From: Bacteroidota bacterium
GTDB taxonomy: Bacteria; Bacteroidota; Bacteroidia; Chitinophagales; UBA10324
Direction of reading: 5' to 3'
Assembly (NCBI GenBank): GCA_018267315.1
Contig: JAFDYS010000060.1
Span: 1-49,290 of the forward strand
Length of the DNA: 49,290 nucleotides
Below the pieces are notes generated by a model that saw only the letters and a list, made by a program, of their open reading frames with translations, did no database searches and was not told where the DNA came from. Below, piece after piece: positions 1 through 7,038 of this stretch (the stretch's first letter is position 1; every line of letters starts with the position of its first letter). The translations under genes and the position numbers were made by a program.

Positions 1-311
1 CCGCTCACGCACAAATCGGGTTTGCCGCGGATGATTTTGTCAACGGCCAGTTTTACGCAATCCACCGGCGTGCCGCTGCATTCATACGATTCCACACCTT
101 CGAATATTTCCACGCGGTCGAGGCGCAGCGGATTGTCAATGGTGATGGCATGTCCCATTCCCGACTGCGGGCTGTCGGGCGCCACCACCACTACATGCCC
201 GAAGCGTTTCATTTCCTCCACCAATGCTCGAATGCCCGGTGAAGCAATGCCATCGTCGTTGGTGACGAGAATGGTGGGTTTGTCTTTGTGCCTGGAATCG
301 GATTTTGCCAT
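1..311 (-). CDS. surE: 5'/3'-nucleotidase SurE (N-terminal part, cut by window edge)
   Basis: SurE is a metal-dependent phosphatase of nucleoside monophosphates. The first 103 residues are present and the gene runs off the left edge. Reading from the ATG at 311, residues 18-25 are NDDGIASP, the family metal-binding signature with the Asp pair at 19-20. GHVVVVAPDSPQSGMGHAIT follows, and later a YECSGTPVDCVKLA segment, all in the order expected for SurE. A TAACTTTG box lies four bases before the ATG. The opposite-strand open frame over this stretch is a shadow. The C-terminal half is not visible, so completeness cannot be judged. Confidence 0.93.
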   Translation of the reverse strand, partial: MAKSDSRHKDKPTILVTNDDGIASPGIRALVEEMKRFGHVVVVAPDSPQSGMGHAITIDNPLRLDRVEIFEGVESYECSGTPVDCVKLAVDKIIRGKPDLCVS

Positions 312-315
312 GGGG

Positions 316-323
316 CAAAGTTA
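316..323 (-). promoter_or_regulatory. -7 box of surE (TAACTTTG)
   Basis: TAACTTTG matches the Bacteroidota -7 consensus TAnnTTTG. It ends four bases before the surE ATG, so the transcript would start at or almost at the start codon. No clear TTG -33 element was found at the usual distance. Confidence 0.45.
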
Positions 324-361
324 ACGAGGCGTTGCGATGAATGCAGAATGGCGGTATTAAC

Positions 362-745
362 CTATTTCAAACTCGAACCCTGCCAGGAGTACCACGGGTG
401 AACCTCCACGATAAGCCGCCCCGACTTGACAGCCGGATCTTCCGATGCAAGTTTGATTGCTTCTTCTGCGCTTGCAACGTTGTAAACAGAAATGCCGCGG
501 ATTTCTCCGTCATCCATAAAAGGGCCGTTCAGATCAATCTTGCCTTCGCCTGCGAGTTTGGTCAGGTGAGCGATATGCCCTTCCTGGATTTTCGCAGCAG
601 TCACTGAATCCTGATCGCGATGTGGTCCTTTCTTGAGAAAGACCATGTAATAGACTTTCATCTTTGACTTGTCGAAGTCATTTTGCTGCGCATGTGCTGA
701 AGCACCCAGGATGATAAGGGCGAGGAAAGTGAAAAGGATTTTCAT
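362..745 (-). CDS. Exported YCII-related domain protein
   Basis: 127 residues. Residues 1-19 form a signal peptide (MKILFTFLALIILGASAHA, cleavage before QQ). The rest resembles the YCII-like (dimeric alpha-beta barrel) fold: a YYMVFLKKGPHRDQD strand with a conserved His, an EGHIAHLTKLAGEGKIDLNG segment, GISVYNVASAEEA, and a C-terminal strand ending in EVHPWY. YCII-like proteins are small and mostly uncharacterised; the His/Asp pair is thought to be functionally important in the family. Unlike most members this copy is exported. It lies 31 bases downstream of the DUF4920 lipoprotein on the same strand, so the two may be co-transcribed. Confidence 0.75.
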   Translation of the reverse strand: MKILFTFLALIILGASAHAQQNDFDKSKMKVYYMVFLKKGPHRDQDSVTAAKIQEGHIAHLTKLAGEGKIDLNGPFMDDGEIRGISVYNVASAEEAIKLASEDPAVKSGRLIVEVHPWYSWQGSSLK

Positions 746-776
746 GATGATTTATTTCTTCAGTAAACAGAATGAA

Positions 777-1148
777 TCACAAATGAACGCCGGTGGCTTT
801 GAATGCAACAGGATGACCTTCAGCGGTGGTGTCAATGTATGCTTGACCGTGTATGAGTACCGTTTCGCCGGAAATGTCCTTGGGCAGGTGAAACTTCTCA
901 TCCCAATCCACATAAATTTCTTTGCCGCCGGGATTGGCGAGGTTGAGCCAGCAGCCATCATCCTGGCAGGAGGAAGCAATGGTTCCTTTCACGGTCACCT
1001 CTTTCTGCTCGCCGCTTTGTTGTACGAGTTCCGCAATGGAAATCACCTGAGTGGTGTCGAATGTATCTCCATAAAATTTTGGAGAGGAAGTGCGGCCGCA
1101 GGAGAACAATGTGGCTGCGATGATGAGGGAAGCAAAAAGTGTTTTCAT
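777..1148 (-). CDS. DUF4920-family lipoprotein
   Basis: 123 residues from the ATG at 1148, chosen because it begins a lipoprotein signal (MKTLFASLIIAATLFSC, lipid Cys at residue 17); a longer reading to 1202 would bury that signal. After the Cys come an FYGDTF segment, an EVTVKGTIASSCQDDGCWLN stretch and a late HPVAFKATGVHL strand, in the pattern of DUF4920, a small OB-fold-like domain of unknown function common in Bacteroidota. The CQDDGCW motif has two close Cys that could bind metal or form a disulfide. It precedes the exported YCII protein in the same direction. Confidence 0.8.
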   Translation of the reverse strand: MKTLFASLIIAATLFSCGRTSSPKFYGDTFDTTQVISIAELVQQSGEQKEVTVKGTIASSCQDDGCWLNLANPGGKEIYVDWDEKFHLPKDISGETVLIHGQAYIDTTAEGHPVAFKATGVHL

Positions 1149-1199
1149 GATCAATGAATGTTCGGCGAAACTAAGGCAGAATTGATTTTTTGTATCCTC

Positions 1200-1207
1200 C
1201 AAAGATA
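1200..1207 (-). promoter_or_regulatory. -7 box upstream of the DUF4920 gene (TATCTTTG)
   Basis: TATCTTTG is an exact match to TAnnTTTG and lies 51 bases before the ATG at 1148, giving a leader of roughly 45 bases. No TTG is found 17-23 bases upstream, so support rests on the -7 box alone. Confidence 0.4.
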
Positions 1208-1268
1208 TTTACCAGAGAAGATAAAGCGATTGCTTTAGCAAAGGCACCCGCAAGCAATGAACAGTCAG

Positions 1269-2969
1269 CTACTTCATAAATACCACCTTCTGTGAACTGA
1301 TCACATGATCATTATCCTCCAGTCTCACGACATACATTCCGGACGAAACTCCATCAAGCCGTAACTGAATAGTTTGGTTACTGACATCCATCGTTTTCAG
1401 CGACTGACCGATCATATTATACACCGTAACGCGTGGATGGGAGAAATTCTGCAGATCGCAACCGATATTAACCTGAATTAGGTGAGAGGTTAAATCCGGA
1501 AAGATGCAAACGTCGCAGTCGCATATCTTCCCTTCGACGTTTGCTGTATCTGAAACACTGCCGCAGCCCGCATTTACTTTCATCCAATAAACGCCCGGAG
1601 TTGTTACTTCAATGTTCGGCGTGCTTTCACCGGTGGACCATGTAACATCATAGTCACCAGTAACTGAGGAACCCAGAATAACCGGTGATATCCAATTAGT
1701 GCACACTGCGGTGTCAGGGCCGATATCCACCGGAGGAAAATCTTCAATGGTGATCAGCCGTACAAGCGTGTCGCTGCCCTGGCAATTAGTTACAATCAAT
1801 TCAACATTGTAATCTCCCGCGTGAGAAAAAATGTGAGCTGGATTACTCAGTGTGCTGGTATTGTCTTGGGATGACGCATCATCAAAGTTCCAGAAATAAT
1901 AAGCGGCATTTGTATTGGGCGAGCTCGTGAATTGGGTGATTCCGTTCAAACAAAAGTTGCTGCACTCAAATGCAGCCACTGGCGACAATATCGGAGAATA
2001 GAGGTCAAAGGAAATTGCAATTGCCATTGATGCACCATGATAATCGACGTACGACACCGAATTGGCGGGGATGTCGTAAATGCAGAATATCCCGAATATA
2101 GTTGTACTCTTATTTATCCCGAACAAGTACAGCTTATGGTGAAGTGGATCAATGGCAACATCTTCGAACCAATCTTCTTCTGATAGGGTAGTCAGATATT
2201 CGGTATTGCCTGTGGTTGGATCCATTCGCATAATATGGGACTCCCAATGGTTTGAAATGTACTCAGAGCTGGAGCCATAAAGCAATCCGTCGTTGCAATT
2301 GAACGCCAAAGTGAAACCGCTGTTTAGTTCCGGTGTAACTAAGACTTTGGATTCTGTATGGTGGGCAATATCAATAGCAACCAGGTATTTCTTTGGTGAT
2401 TCCGCACCATAGAATCCGTAGATGATTTGATTTTCGGAATCAAAGCCGTTGAATGTGAAATATACAGTTGGCGAAAGTTTGAAAACAGGTGTAAGGATTC
2501 CGGATGCGGGATCAATGGTGACCAAAACCACTGAGTCGTACGGATCTGCATTGGTGTATATGGAATAGAGCATCTGGTCAGCCGGGTTATAAAACACCTT
2601 GTCAATCCAGTAAGCCGTGTCGCCCAGAGATTGCACTTCCGCATCATAAATGATCTTGCCCGTTTGCAGGTCCACGGTAAGCAGATGCATCGGTTTGTAA
2701 AACTCAGGATTGAATTCCAGGAAGCACCGGTTGTGAGCGGCATCTATTGATGGATGATCCGGGCCGCCATAATCCATTCCTGAAAAAAGCTCACTGATTC
2801 CCTGCGACGTTCCAGTGATCGGATCGAAAGATGCAAAGCCGGCAGTGATGCTGTTCACATGCTGGTACCAGGTCACCCCGTACAATTCGCCGGGCTGTGG
2901 TTGTGAGCAGGCATTTTCTCCGGCAATGATGATGATGGATGCCAGAATAATTTTTAAGGGGCGTTTCAT
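1269..2969 (-). CDS. Secreted PKD-domain protein with T9SS sorting domain
   Basis: 566 residues with an N-terminal signal (hydrophobic KIILASIIIIAG, then CSQ). Residues about 25-330 read as a repeated beta structure of the kind seen in beta-propellers, with recurring D-P-x-T-G segments (DPITGTSQGI, DLQTGKIIYD, DPASGILTPV, DPTTGNTEYL). A PKD domain follows (about 335-410; YYFWNFDDASS, then HIFSHAGDYNVELIVTN), then a second Ig/PKD-like part (DIGPDTAVC, TWSTGES). The end (about 490-566) carries VTVYNMIGQSLKTMDVS and SGMYVVRLEDN, typical of the T9SS type A sorting domain. It is therefore probably exported through the Por/T9SS machinery to the surface or medium. Ligand and role are unknown. Nothing links it to the neighbours. 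Confidence 0.8.
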   Translation of the reverse strand: MKRPLKIILASIIIIAGENACSQPQPGELYGVTWYQHVNSITAGFASFDPITGTSQGISELFSGMDYGGPDHPSIDAAHNRCFLEFNPEFYKPMHLLTVDLQTGKIIYDAEVQSLGDTAYWIDKVFYNPADQMLYSIYTNADPYDSVVLVTIDPASGILTPVFKLSPTVYFTFNGFDSENQIIYGFYGAESPKKYLVAIDIAHHTESKVLVTPELNSGFTLAFNCNDGLLYGSSSEYISNHWESHIMRMDPTTGNTEYLTTLSEEDWFEDVAIDPLHHKLYLFGINKSTTIFGIFCIYDIPANSVSYVDYHGASMAIAISFDLYSPILSPVAAFECSNFCLNGITQFTSSPNTNAAYYFWNFDDASSQDNTSTLSNPAHIFSHAGDYNVELIVTNCQGSDTLVRLITIEDFPPVDIGPDTAVCTNWISPVILGSSVTGDYDVTWSTGESTPNIEVTTPGVYWMKVNAGCGSVSDTANVEGKICDCDVCIFPDLTSHLIQVNIGCDLQNFSHPRVTVYNMIGQSLKTMDVSNQTIQLRLDGVSSGMYVVRLEDNDHVISSQKVVFMK

Positions 2970-3180
2970 ACTTCATGGAGTGGATATGAAGCAATAACGA
3001 ATAATAAGTAGTGCTATTATTTCACGCGAGGACAGTCCTTATTTTTCCGATTGCTGAATTATGTGCAGAGCAACGAAAGAGATACGATTTCTGCTTTCAT
3101 TTACGAATATTAATGTGCCAGCTTATTAGTAATTAGCGCTGCGTCTCTATCAATAAACAAGATCGCTTAAGAGATGGCAA

Positions 3181-3477
3181 TCACTTCGTGATAAGTTCCC
3201 ACTGCCGCGCACGGGCGATTAATTCATCTGCATGAATATCCCAATCATGAAGAAGTGATGGTTCGAAGTCGGCTCCGTTCGGCCAAAAGATGGTCTGCAC
3301 CTCCGAATCAATGCGCACTTGATCAAACAAATTCTCATCTCTGAGCGGACCATACAACTCACCGCAAAGGACCGGTTCGAAATTGATCACCTGCATCTTA
3401 TTATCGTCAAAGGTCAGTTCAAGGGTGAAAGGAGCAACCTTTTTACATGCGGTAATCTTGTGAATTGGATGATTCAT
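3181..3477 (-). CDS. DUF2442 protein, partner of DUF4160
   Basis: 98 residues from the ATG at 3477; a TTG four codons earlier is also possible. It contains TLELTFDDNKMQVINF, GPLRDENLFDQVRID and TIFWPNGADFEPSLLHD, the order seen in DUF2442, a small domain found mainly in two-gene operons with DUF4160. That pairing has led to the suggestion of a toxin-antitoxin-like module, but I see no direct evidence of toxicity. The DUF4160 stop codon lies only 14 bases upstream, so translation is probably coupled. The C-terminus ends in an amphipathic helix (ADELIARARQWELI). Confidence 0.8.
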   Translation of the reverse strand: MNHPIHKITACKKVAPFTLELTFDDNKMQVINFEPVLCGELYGPLRDENLFDQVRIDSEVQTIFWPNGADFEPSLLHDWDIHADELIARARQWELITK

Positions 3478-3491
3478 ATTCAATAACAAAG

Positions 3492-3761
3492 TTACTGCAA
3501 GGGATCAATTTTGAATGCAGCGTGTCCTGATTGCAATAGCTCCCAACAAGTTTTCAATTCGTCTGTGTGGAGCTCACCCCAGGCTTCGACGAGTCTGATT
3601 TGTTTTCTAGGCAGCGTGCCCGCAATCATTTCAACGGGTTCAATGCTGAACACCGCAACATCACTTTGAAAGTAGGCATGGAAATGAGGAGTATGGTGAG
3701 GTTCACCGGCTTCCATGAACATTCTGATGATGATTCCGAAAAAGCGGCTCAATTCCGGCAT
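3492..3761 (-). CDS. DUF4160 protein
   Basis: 89 residues. The sequence MPELSRFFGIIIRMF followed by HHTPHFHAYFQSD and later GTLPRKQIRLVEAWGELH is the DUF4160 signature: a histidine-rich strand (HHTPHFHAY, residues 22-30) plus a helical C-terminal half with a conserved W. The function is unknown. It is the first gene of a two-gene unit with the DUF2442 gene. These pairs are patchily distributed among genomes, consistent with an accessory, TA-like module, and here the pair lies next to the RAYT element. Confidence 0.82.
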   Translation of the reverse strand: MPELSRFFGIIIRMFMEAGEPHHTPHFHAYFQSDVAVFSIEPVEMIAGTLPRKQIRLVEAWGELHTDELKTCWELLQSGHAAFKIDPLQ

Positions 3762-3840
3762 TCAATAAAAGTAGCATTTTGACGATTTTGACATGTCGCA
3801 AAAATCTCCTGACGGCAGCCAGATATTTATCCATCAAAAA

Positions 3841-3864
3841 AGCCATCCCTTTTCAGAGATGGCT
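3841..3864. repeat. Short hairpin beside the RAYT left end
   Basis: A perfect 7-bp inverted repeat, AGCCATC at 3841-3847 and GATGGCT at 3858-3864. Two bases later begins the left RAYT repeat; the two hairpins together form a double-hairpin unit such as is often seen for REP sequences. Confidence 0.6.
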
Positions 3865-3865
3865 G

Positions 3866-3900
3866 CTCCGCAGCCGTGTCTCTCGCAGAGGACACGGCGC
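3866..3900 (+). repeat. Left terminal repeat of RAYT unit (palindromic)
   Basis: 35 bases that match the reverse complement of 4559-4593 at 32 positions. The repeat is itself a palindrome: GCCGTGTC at 3873-3880 pairs perfectly with GACACGGC at 3891-3898 around a 10-base loop. REP-type hairpins of this kind are the known recognition sequences of RAYT proteins. The repeat ends 22 bases before the transposase stop codon. Confidence 0.85.
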
Positions 3901-3922
3901 ATGTAAACTGAAATGCTTCTTT

Positions 3923-4507
3923 TCATATCGTCGCATTTTCTCCATACAAGATATTAGTGTAATGTGTGATTGGAAAACAACATGGTATTCCCAATTCATA
4001 GAATGCTGCACTCGAGTGCGGGTACATCACAAAATCATCCACCAATCGCCATTTGCCGCTTACCGGATTATGATGGAGGTAATCGATCTTGCGTAACAGC
4101 ATTGCTTCATTCAAGATAAGCTTTCCATCGAAAGAGGGCCGGAAGACCTGGTGCTGCTTGCCGCGCTTTCTGTCGCCAGGCATTACAGCATCTGATAATC
4201 TCTGCAGCACATCGCTTCTTGCTGATTGTTCCAGCCGGGCTACGATTTCATAAGCCATGAACCGCTTGCTATTACTCACCAGCGTATTCAGGTTAGCTTT
4301 ATTAAAGGGAGTAGCCATGATGAAATGCACATGGTTAGTCATGATAGTGAAGGCGCACGTTCGGTACTGGTTCTCGTGCGCAATCGTGAACCATCGATAT
4401 AGACTATCGTAAGATTGAGTCATCTCAAAAAGAGGAAGCCAATCACAACAGGTAAAGGTGCAGAAGTATAATTCGTTTGGTAACTCGTGCGGAGTTTTGA
4501 CCGGCAT
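3923..4507 (-). CDS. REP-associated tyrosine transposase (RAYT, Y1_Tnp domain)
   Basis: 194 residues, a usual length for a single-domain IS200-like Y1 transposase relative. Seen in order: N-terminal YFCTFTCCDWLPLF strand; the HUH-type pair in MTNHVHFIM (residues 56-64); a basic SNSKRFMAYEI helix; the family end region LLRKIDYLHHNPVSGKW with the candidate catalytic Tyr, followed by a YPHSSAAFYE segment. RAYTs are domesticated or non-autonomous-element relatives of IS200/IS605 transposases that cut single-stranded REP hairpins. Both flanks here carry a 35-bp palindromic repeat in inverted orientation, making a compact 728-bp unit. The frame is intact, so the protein may be active. Confidence 0.9.
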   Translation of the reverse strand: MPVKTPHELPNELYFCTFTCCDWLPLFEMTQSYDSLYRWFTIAHENQYRTCAFTIMTNHVHFIMATPFNKANLNTLVSNSKRFMAYEIVARLEQSARSDVLQRLSDAVMPGDRKRGKQHQVFRPSFDGKLILNEAMLLRKIDYLHHNPVSGKWRLVDDFVMYPHSSAAFYELGIPCCFPITHYTNILYGENATI

Positions 4508-4558
4508 TGCTCTAAGTGTATTGGACCGAAGCTAATAAAAAGATTTGTTGAACGGTTT

Positions 4559-4593
4559 GCGCCGTGTCCTCTTCGAGAGACATGGCTACGGAG
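4559..4593 (-). repeat. Right terminal repeat of RAYT unit (palindromic)
   Basis: 35 bases, inverted copy of the left repeat with three differences. Internal hairpin: GCCGTGTC at 4561-4568 and GACATGGC at 4579-4586, a stem with one G-T type mismatch. It begins 51 bases upstream of the transposase ATG at 4507. Confidence 0.85.
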
Positions 4594-4638
4594 AAATTCA
4601 AAATGACGGATAAATCCCTCTTTCCTATATTTACCATC

Positions 4639-4788
4639 ATGGAATTTCTAAAAGAGTTGTGGCAGTTTCTTCGCCAGCGTAAGAAATGGTGGTTGCTTCC
4701 CATGATTGTAATACTGCTGCTCATTGCCGTGCTGATCATATTTGCAGGCGGCAGCGCCATTGCTCCGTTTATTTACACGCTGTTCTGA
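4639..4788 (+). CDS. DUF5989 small membrane protein
   Basis: 49 residues from the ATG at 4639. MEFLKELWQFLRQRKKWWLL is followed by one strongly hydrophobic helix and a short GGSAIAPFIYTLF tail. This is the DUF5989 pattern, a very small single-pass membrane protein typically found directly beside NodU-type carbamoyltransferases. The longer open frame back to 4564 overlaps the RAYT repeat and is unlikely to be translated. A near-consensus -7 box (TATATTTA, 4626-4633) lies just before this start. Its stop is six bases before the carbamoyltransferase ATG, so this is the first gene of the cassette. Role unknown; it may anchor or scaffold the enzyme at the membrane. Confidence 0.85.
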   Translation: MEFLKELWQFLRQRKKWWLLPMIVILLLIAVLIIFAGGSAIAPFIYTLF

Positions 4789-4794
4789 TTTTAC

Positions 4795-6657
4795 ATGTAC
4801 CTTCTGGGCATATCTGCATTCTATCACGATTCGGCTGCCGCATTGATTGAAAATGATAAGATCATTGCCGCCGCGCAGGAGGAACGTTTCACCCGGAAAA
4901 AGCACGATGCCGGCTTTCCTTCGAATGCTGTAAAATATTGTCTCGCCGAGGCGGCAATTGATCCGGCCGAACTTGCAGCCATCGTTTTTTACGACAAGCC
5001 GTTGCTGAAATTCGAACGGCTTCTTGAAACATATTATGCCTTCGCGCCAAAAGGATTGAAGTCATTTCTGATGTCGATGCCCGTTTGGATCAAGGAGAAA
5101 ATGTTTTTGAAAAAACTGATTCGCGATGAACTCAAAAAAGTGATCGACCTTAAGCATTCAAAAATTCCGCTTCTTTTTCCAGAACATCATCTGTCGCACG
5201 CTGCAAGCGCTTTTTATCCTTCTGCGTTTGAAGAAGCAGCCATTCTCACCATTGACGGAGTGGGGGAGTGGGCCACCACTACAATCTGCCATGGAAAGGG
5301 GAAAGATATTTCCATACTCAGGGAATTGCGTTTCCCTCATTCGGTAGGTCTGCTCTATTCGGCATTCACCTATTACACCGGCTTTAAAGTGAACAGCGGC
5401 GAATACAAATTGATGGGACTTGCACCCTATGGAAATAAAAATTCATCCCAAACAAAAAAGTTTTATCAGCTCATTTGCGATGAATTGGCAGACATAAAAG
5501 AAGACGGTTCCGTATGGCTGAATCAGGATTACTTCGATTATGCCACAGGTCTTAAAATGACGGCAGACGACAAGTGGCAACAGCTCTTCGGACTTCCTGT
5601 TCGCAAACCGGAATCAGAATTAACGCAGTCTTATTGTGACCTGGCGCTGGCAATTCAAAACGTGACGGAAGAAATTGTTTTAAAGCTCGCGCGTCATGCC
5701 AAAGAAATTACGGGAAGTAAAAACCTGTGCATGGCCGGCGGCGTGGCGCTGAATTGTGTTGCCAATGGCAAAATTCTTCGCGAAAAAATATTTGACCGGC
5801 TCTACTTTCAGCCGGCAGCGGGTGATGCCGGCGGTGCACTGGGCGCAGCACTCGCAGCCTTCCACATTCATTTCGGAAAAGAACGCAATACGGATTACGT
5901 GTATGATACGATGTGCGGCAGCTATCTCGGTCCCGAATTTTCAGACAAAGAAATTATTGCCGTTGCAAAAAAATTTAAAGCGGCTTATGAATCATTTCAA
6001 GAGTTTGACGACCTGGCTGAACGTTCGGCATCGCTCCTCGCTGATGGAAAAGTGGTGGGCTGGTTTCAGGGAAGAATGGAATGGGGCCCGCGCGCCCTAG
6101 GTAACCGTTCAATTCTTGGTGATGCCCGCAATCCTGAAATGCAAAAGAAGCTTAACCTTAAAATAAAATATCGCGAAAGCTTTCGTCCGTTTGCTCCCGC
6201 GGTGCTGAGTGAAGATTGCAATGATTATTTCGATCTCGGCGATATTTCGCCGTACATGCTTTTGGTCGACAGCGTGAAGAAAGAAAGACAGAAATGCCTT
6301 CCCGAAGGATTTGATGAGTTGCCCCTTAAAGAGAAACTCTATTTTCTGCGAAGCGATATTCCTGCAGTCACGCACCTTGATTACTCGGCGCGAATTCAAA
6401 CCGTCCATCATGATACAAATGAGAGATTCTGGAAACTGATTGTTGCATTTAAGAGGCAAACCGGTTTCGGACTGATTGTGAATACGAGCTTCAACGTGCG
6501 CGGTGAACCAATCGTTTGCACTCCTGAAGACGCTTACAAATGCATGATGCGAACAGAAATGGATTACCTTGTAATGGGAAATTTCCTCTTTGATAAATCA
6601 AAACAACCGGATTGGAATGAGGACGATGACTGGCGAAAACAATTCACACTGGATTAG
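4795..6657 (+). CDS. Carbamoyltransferase, NodU/CmcH/TobZ family
   Basis: 620 residues, full length for the family. The N-terminal Kae1/ASKHA-like domain begins MYLLGISAFYHDSAAALIE, with the metal- and nucleotide-site segment HHLSHAASAFYPS at 131-143 and IDGVGEWAT at 153-161. The C-terminal YrdC-like half contains MEWGPRALGNRSIL near residue 430 and SFRPFAPAVL. Known members use carbamoyl phosphate and ATP to form carbamoyl-adenylate, then transfer the carbamoyl group to a hydroxyl of an antibiotic, Nod factor or sugar. The acceptor here is unknown. The neighbours (DUF5989 before, SxtJ-like and SGNH hydrolase after, all within a few bases) form a recurrent cassette, which argues for a dedicated pathway rather than a stray enzyme. 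Confidence 0.93.
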   Translation: MYLLGISAFYHDSAAALIENDKIIAAAQEERFTRKKHDAGFPSNAVKYCLAEAAIDPAELAAIVFYDKPLLKFERLLETYYAFAPKGLKSFLMSMPVWIKEKMFLKKLIRDELKKVIDLKHSKIPLLFPEHHLSHAASAFYPSAFEEAAILTIDGVGEWATTTICHGKGKDISILRELRFPHSVGLLYSAFTYYTGFKVNSGEYKLMGLAPYGNKNSSQTKKFYQLICDELADIKEDGSVWLNQDYFDYATGLKMTADDKWQQLFGLPVRKPESELTQSYCDLALAIQNVTEEIVLKLARHAKEITGSKNLCMAGGVALNCVANGKILREKIFDRLYFQPAAGDAGGALGAALAAFHIHFGKERNTDYVYDTMCGSYLGPEFSDKEIIAVAKKFKAAYESFQEFDDLAERSASLLADGKVVGWFQGRMEWGPRALGNRSILGDARNPEMQKKLNLKIKYRESFRPFAPAVLSEDCNDYFDLGDISPYMLLVDSVKKERQKCLPEGFDELPLKEKLYFLRSDIPAVTHLDYSARIQTVHHDTNERFWKLIVAFKRQTGFGLIVNTSFNVRGEPIVCTPEDAYKCMMRTEMDYLVMGNFLFDKSKQPDWNEDDDWRKQFTLD

Positions 6658-6660
6658 AAG

Positions 6661-7038
6661 ATGAAACAGCCCACCGGAAAAGAAGTTTATACCACGATCA
6701 TCATACTGGCGCTCGCTTCGCTGGGGCTGAATTATGTTTTTCATCTCAGGTATGCGGATTACGCTGCTGCGGTGCTTCTGCTGATTGCGCTCTTTGTTTA
6801 TCCGGTTGCTGTTTGGATTACCATCGGCTGGCTTAAGTTCGCTCAATTACTCGGGACGATTAATTCCAAAATTCTGCTCACACTCATATTTTTTATTTTT
6901 CTTTTTCCTATCGCCACACTTTATCGGCTGTCAAAAAAAGATCCCCTGCAACGGAAAAAGTTGAATAAAGAAGGGACCTCCTATTTTTCTTCACGAAATC
7001 ATACTTATCAGCCCGATGACTTCAAGCACACCTTCTGA
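6661..7038 (+). CDS. SxtJ-like membrane protein
   Basis: 125 residues with three or four hydrophobic stretches (about 11-28, 33-55, 67-90), a basic loop LYRLSKKDPLQRKK, and a polar tail (SSRNHTYQPDDFKHTF). This fits the SxtJ family, named after a membrane protein of unknown function in saxitoxin gene clusters, where it also accompanies a carbamoyltransferase. The YRLSKKDPL loop and the F/Y-rich tail are features I associate with the family. It starts three bases after the carbamoyltransferase stop, and its end overlaps the next gene by 23 bases, which suggests tight translational coupling. Confidence 0.78.
   Translation: MKQPTGKEVYTTIIILALASLGLNYVFHLRYADYAAAVLLLIALFVYPVAVWITIGWLKFAQLLGTINSKILLTLIFFIFLFPIATLYRLSKKDPLQRKKLNKEGTSYFSSRNHTYQPDDFKHTF

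Larger units (their letters stand above)
3866..4593 (-). mobile_element. RAYT unit with 35-bp inverted terminal repeats
   Basis: The element runs from the left repeat (3866-3900) to the right repeat (4559-4593) and holds only the transposase gene. I see no flanking target-site duplication, consistent with the HUH mechanism, which normally makes none. It sits between the DUF4160-DUF2442 pair and the carbamoyltransferase cassette; its right end is 33 bases before a candidate promoter box of that cassette. Confidence 0.75.

Noticed and set aside
22..324. Plus-strand open frame of 100 codons
   Set aside because: Antisense to surE, which has clear family motifs on the minus strand.
669..1157. Plus-strand open frame of 162 codons
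   Set aside because: Runs antisense over the YCII-like and DUF4920 genes; no recognisable protein features.
4564..4638. Extended N-terminus for the DUF5989 protein
   Set aside because: It would begin inside the right RAYT repeat; family length and promoter position favour the ATG at 4639.
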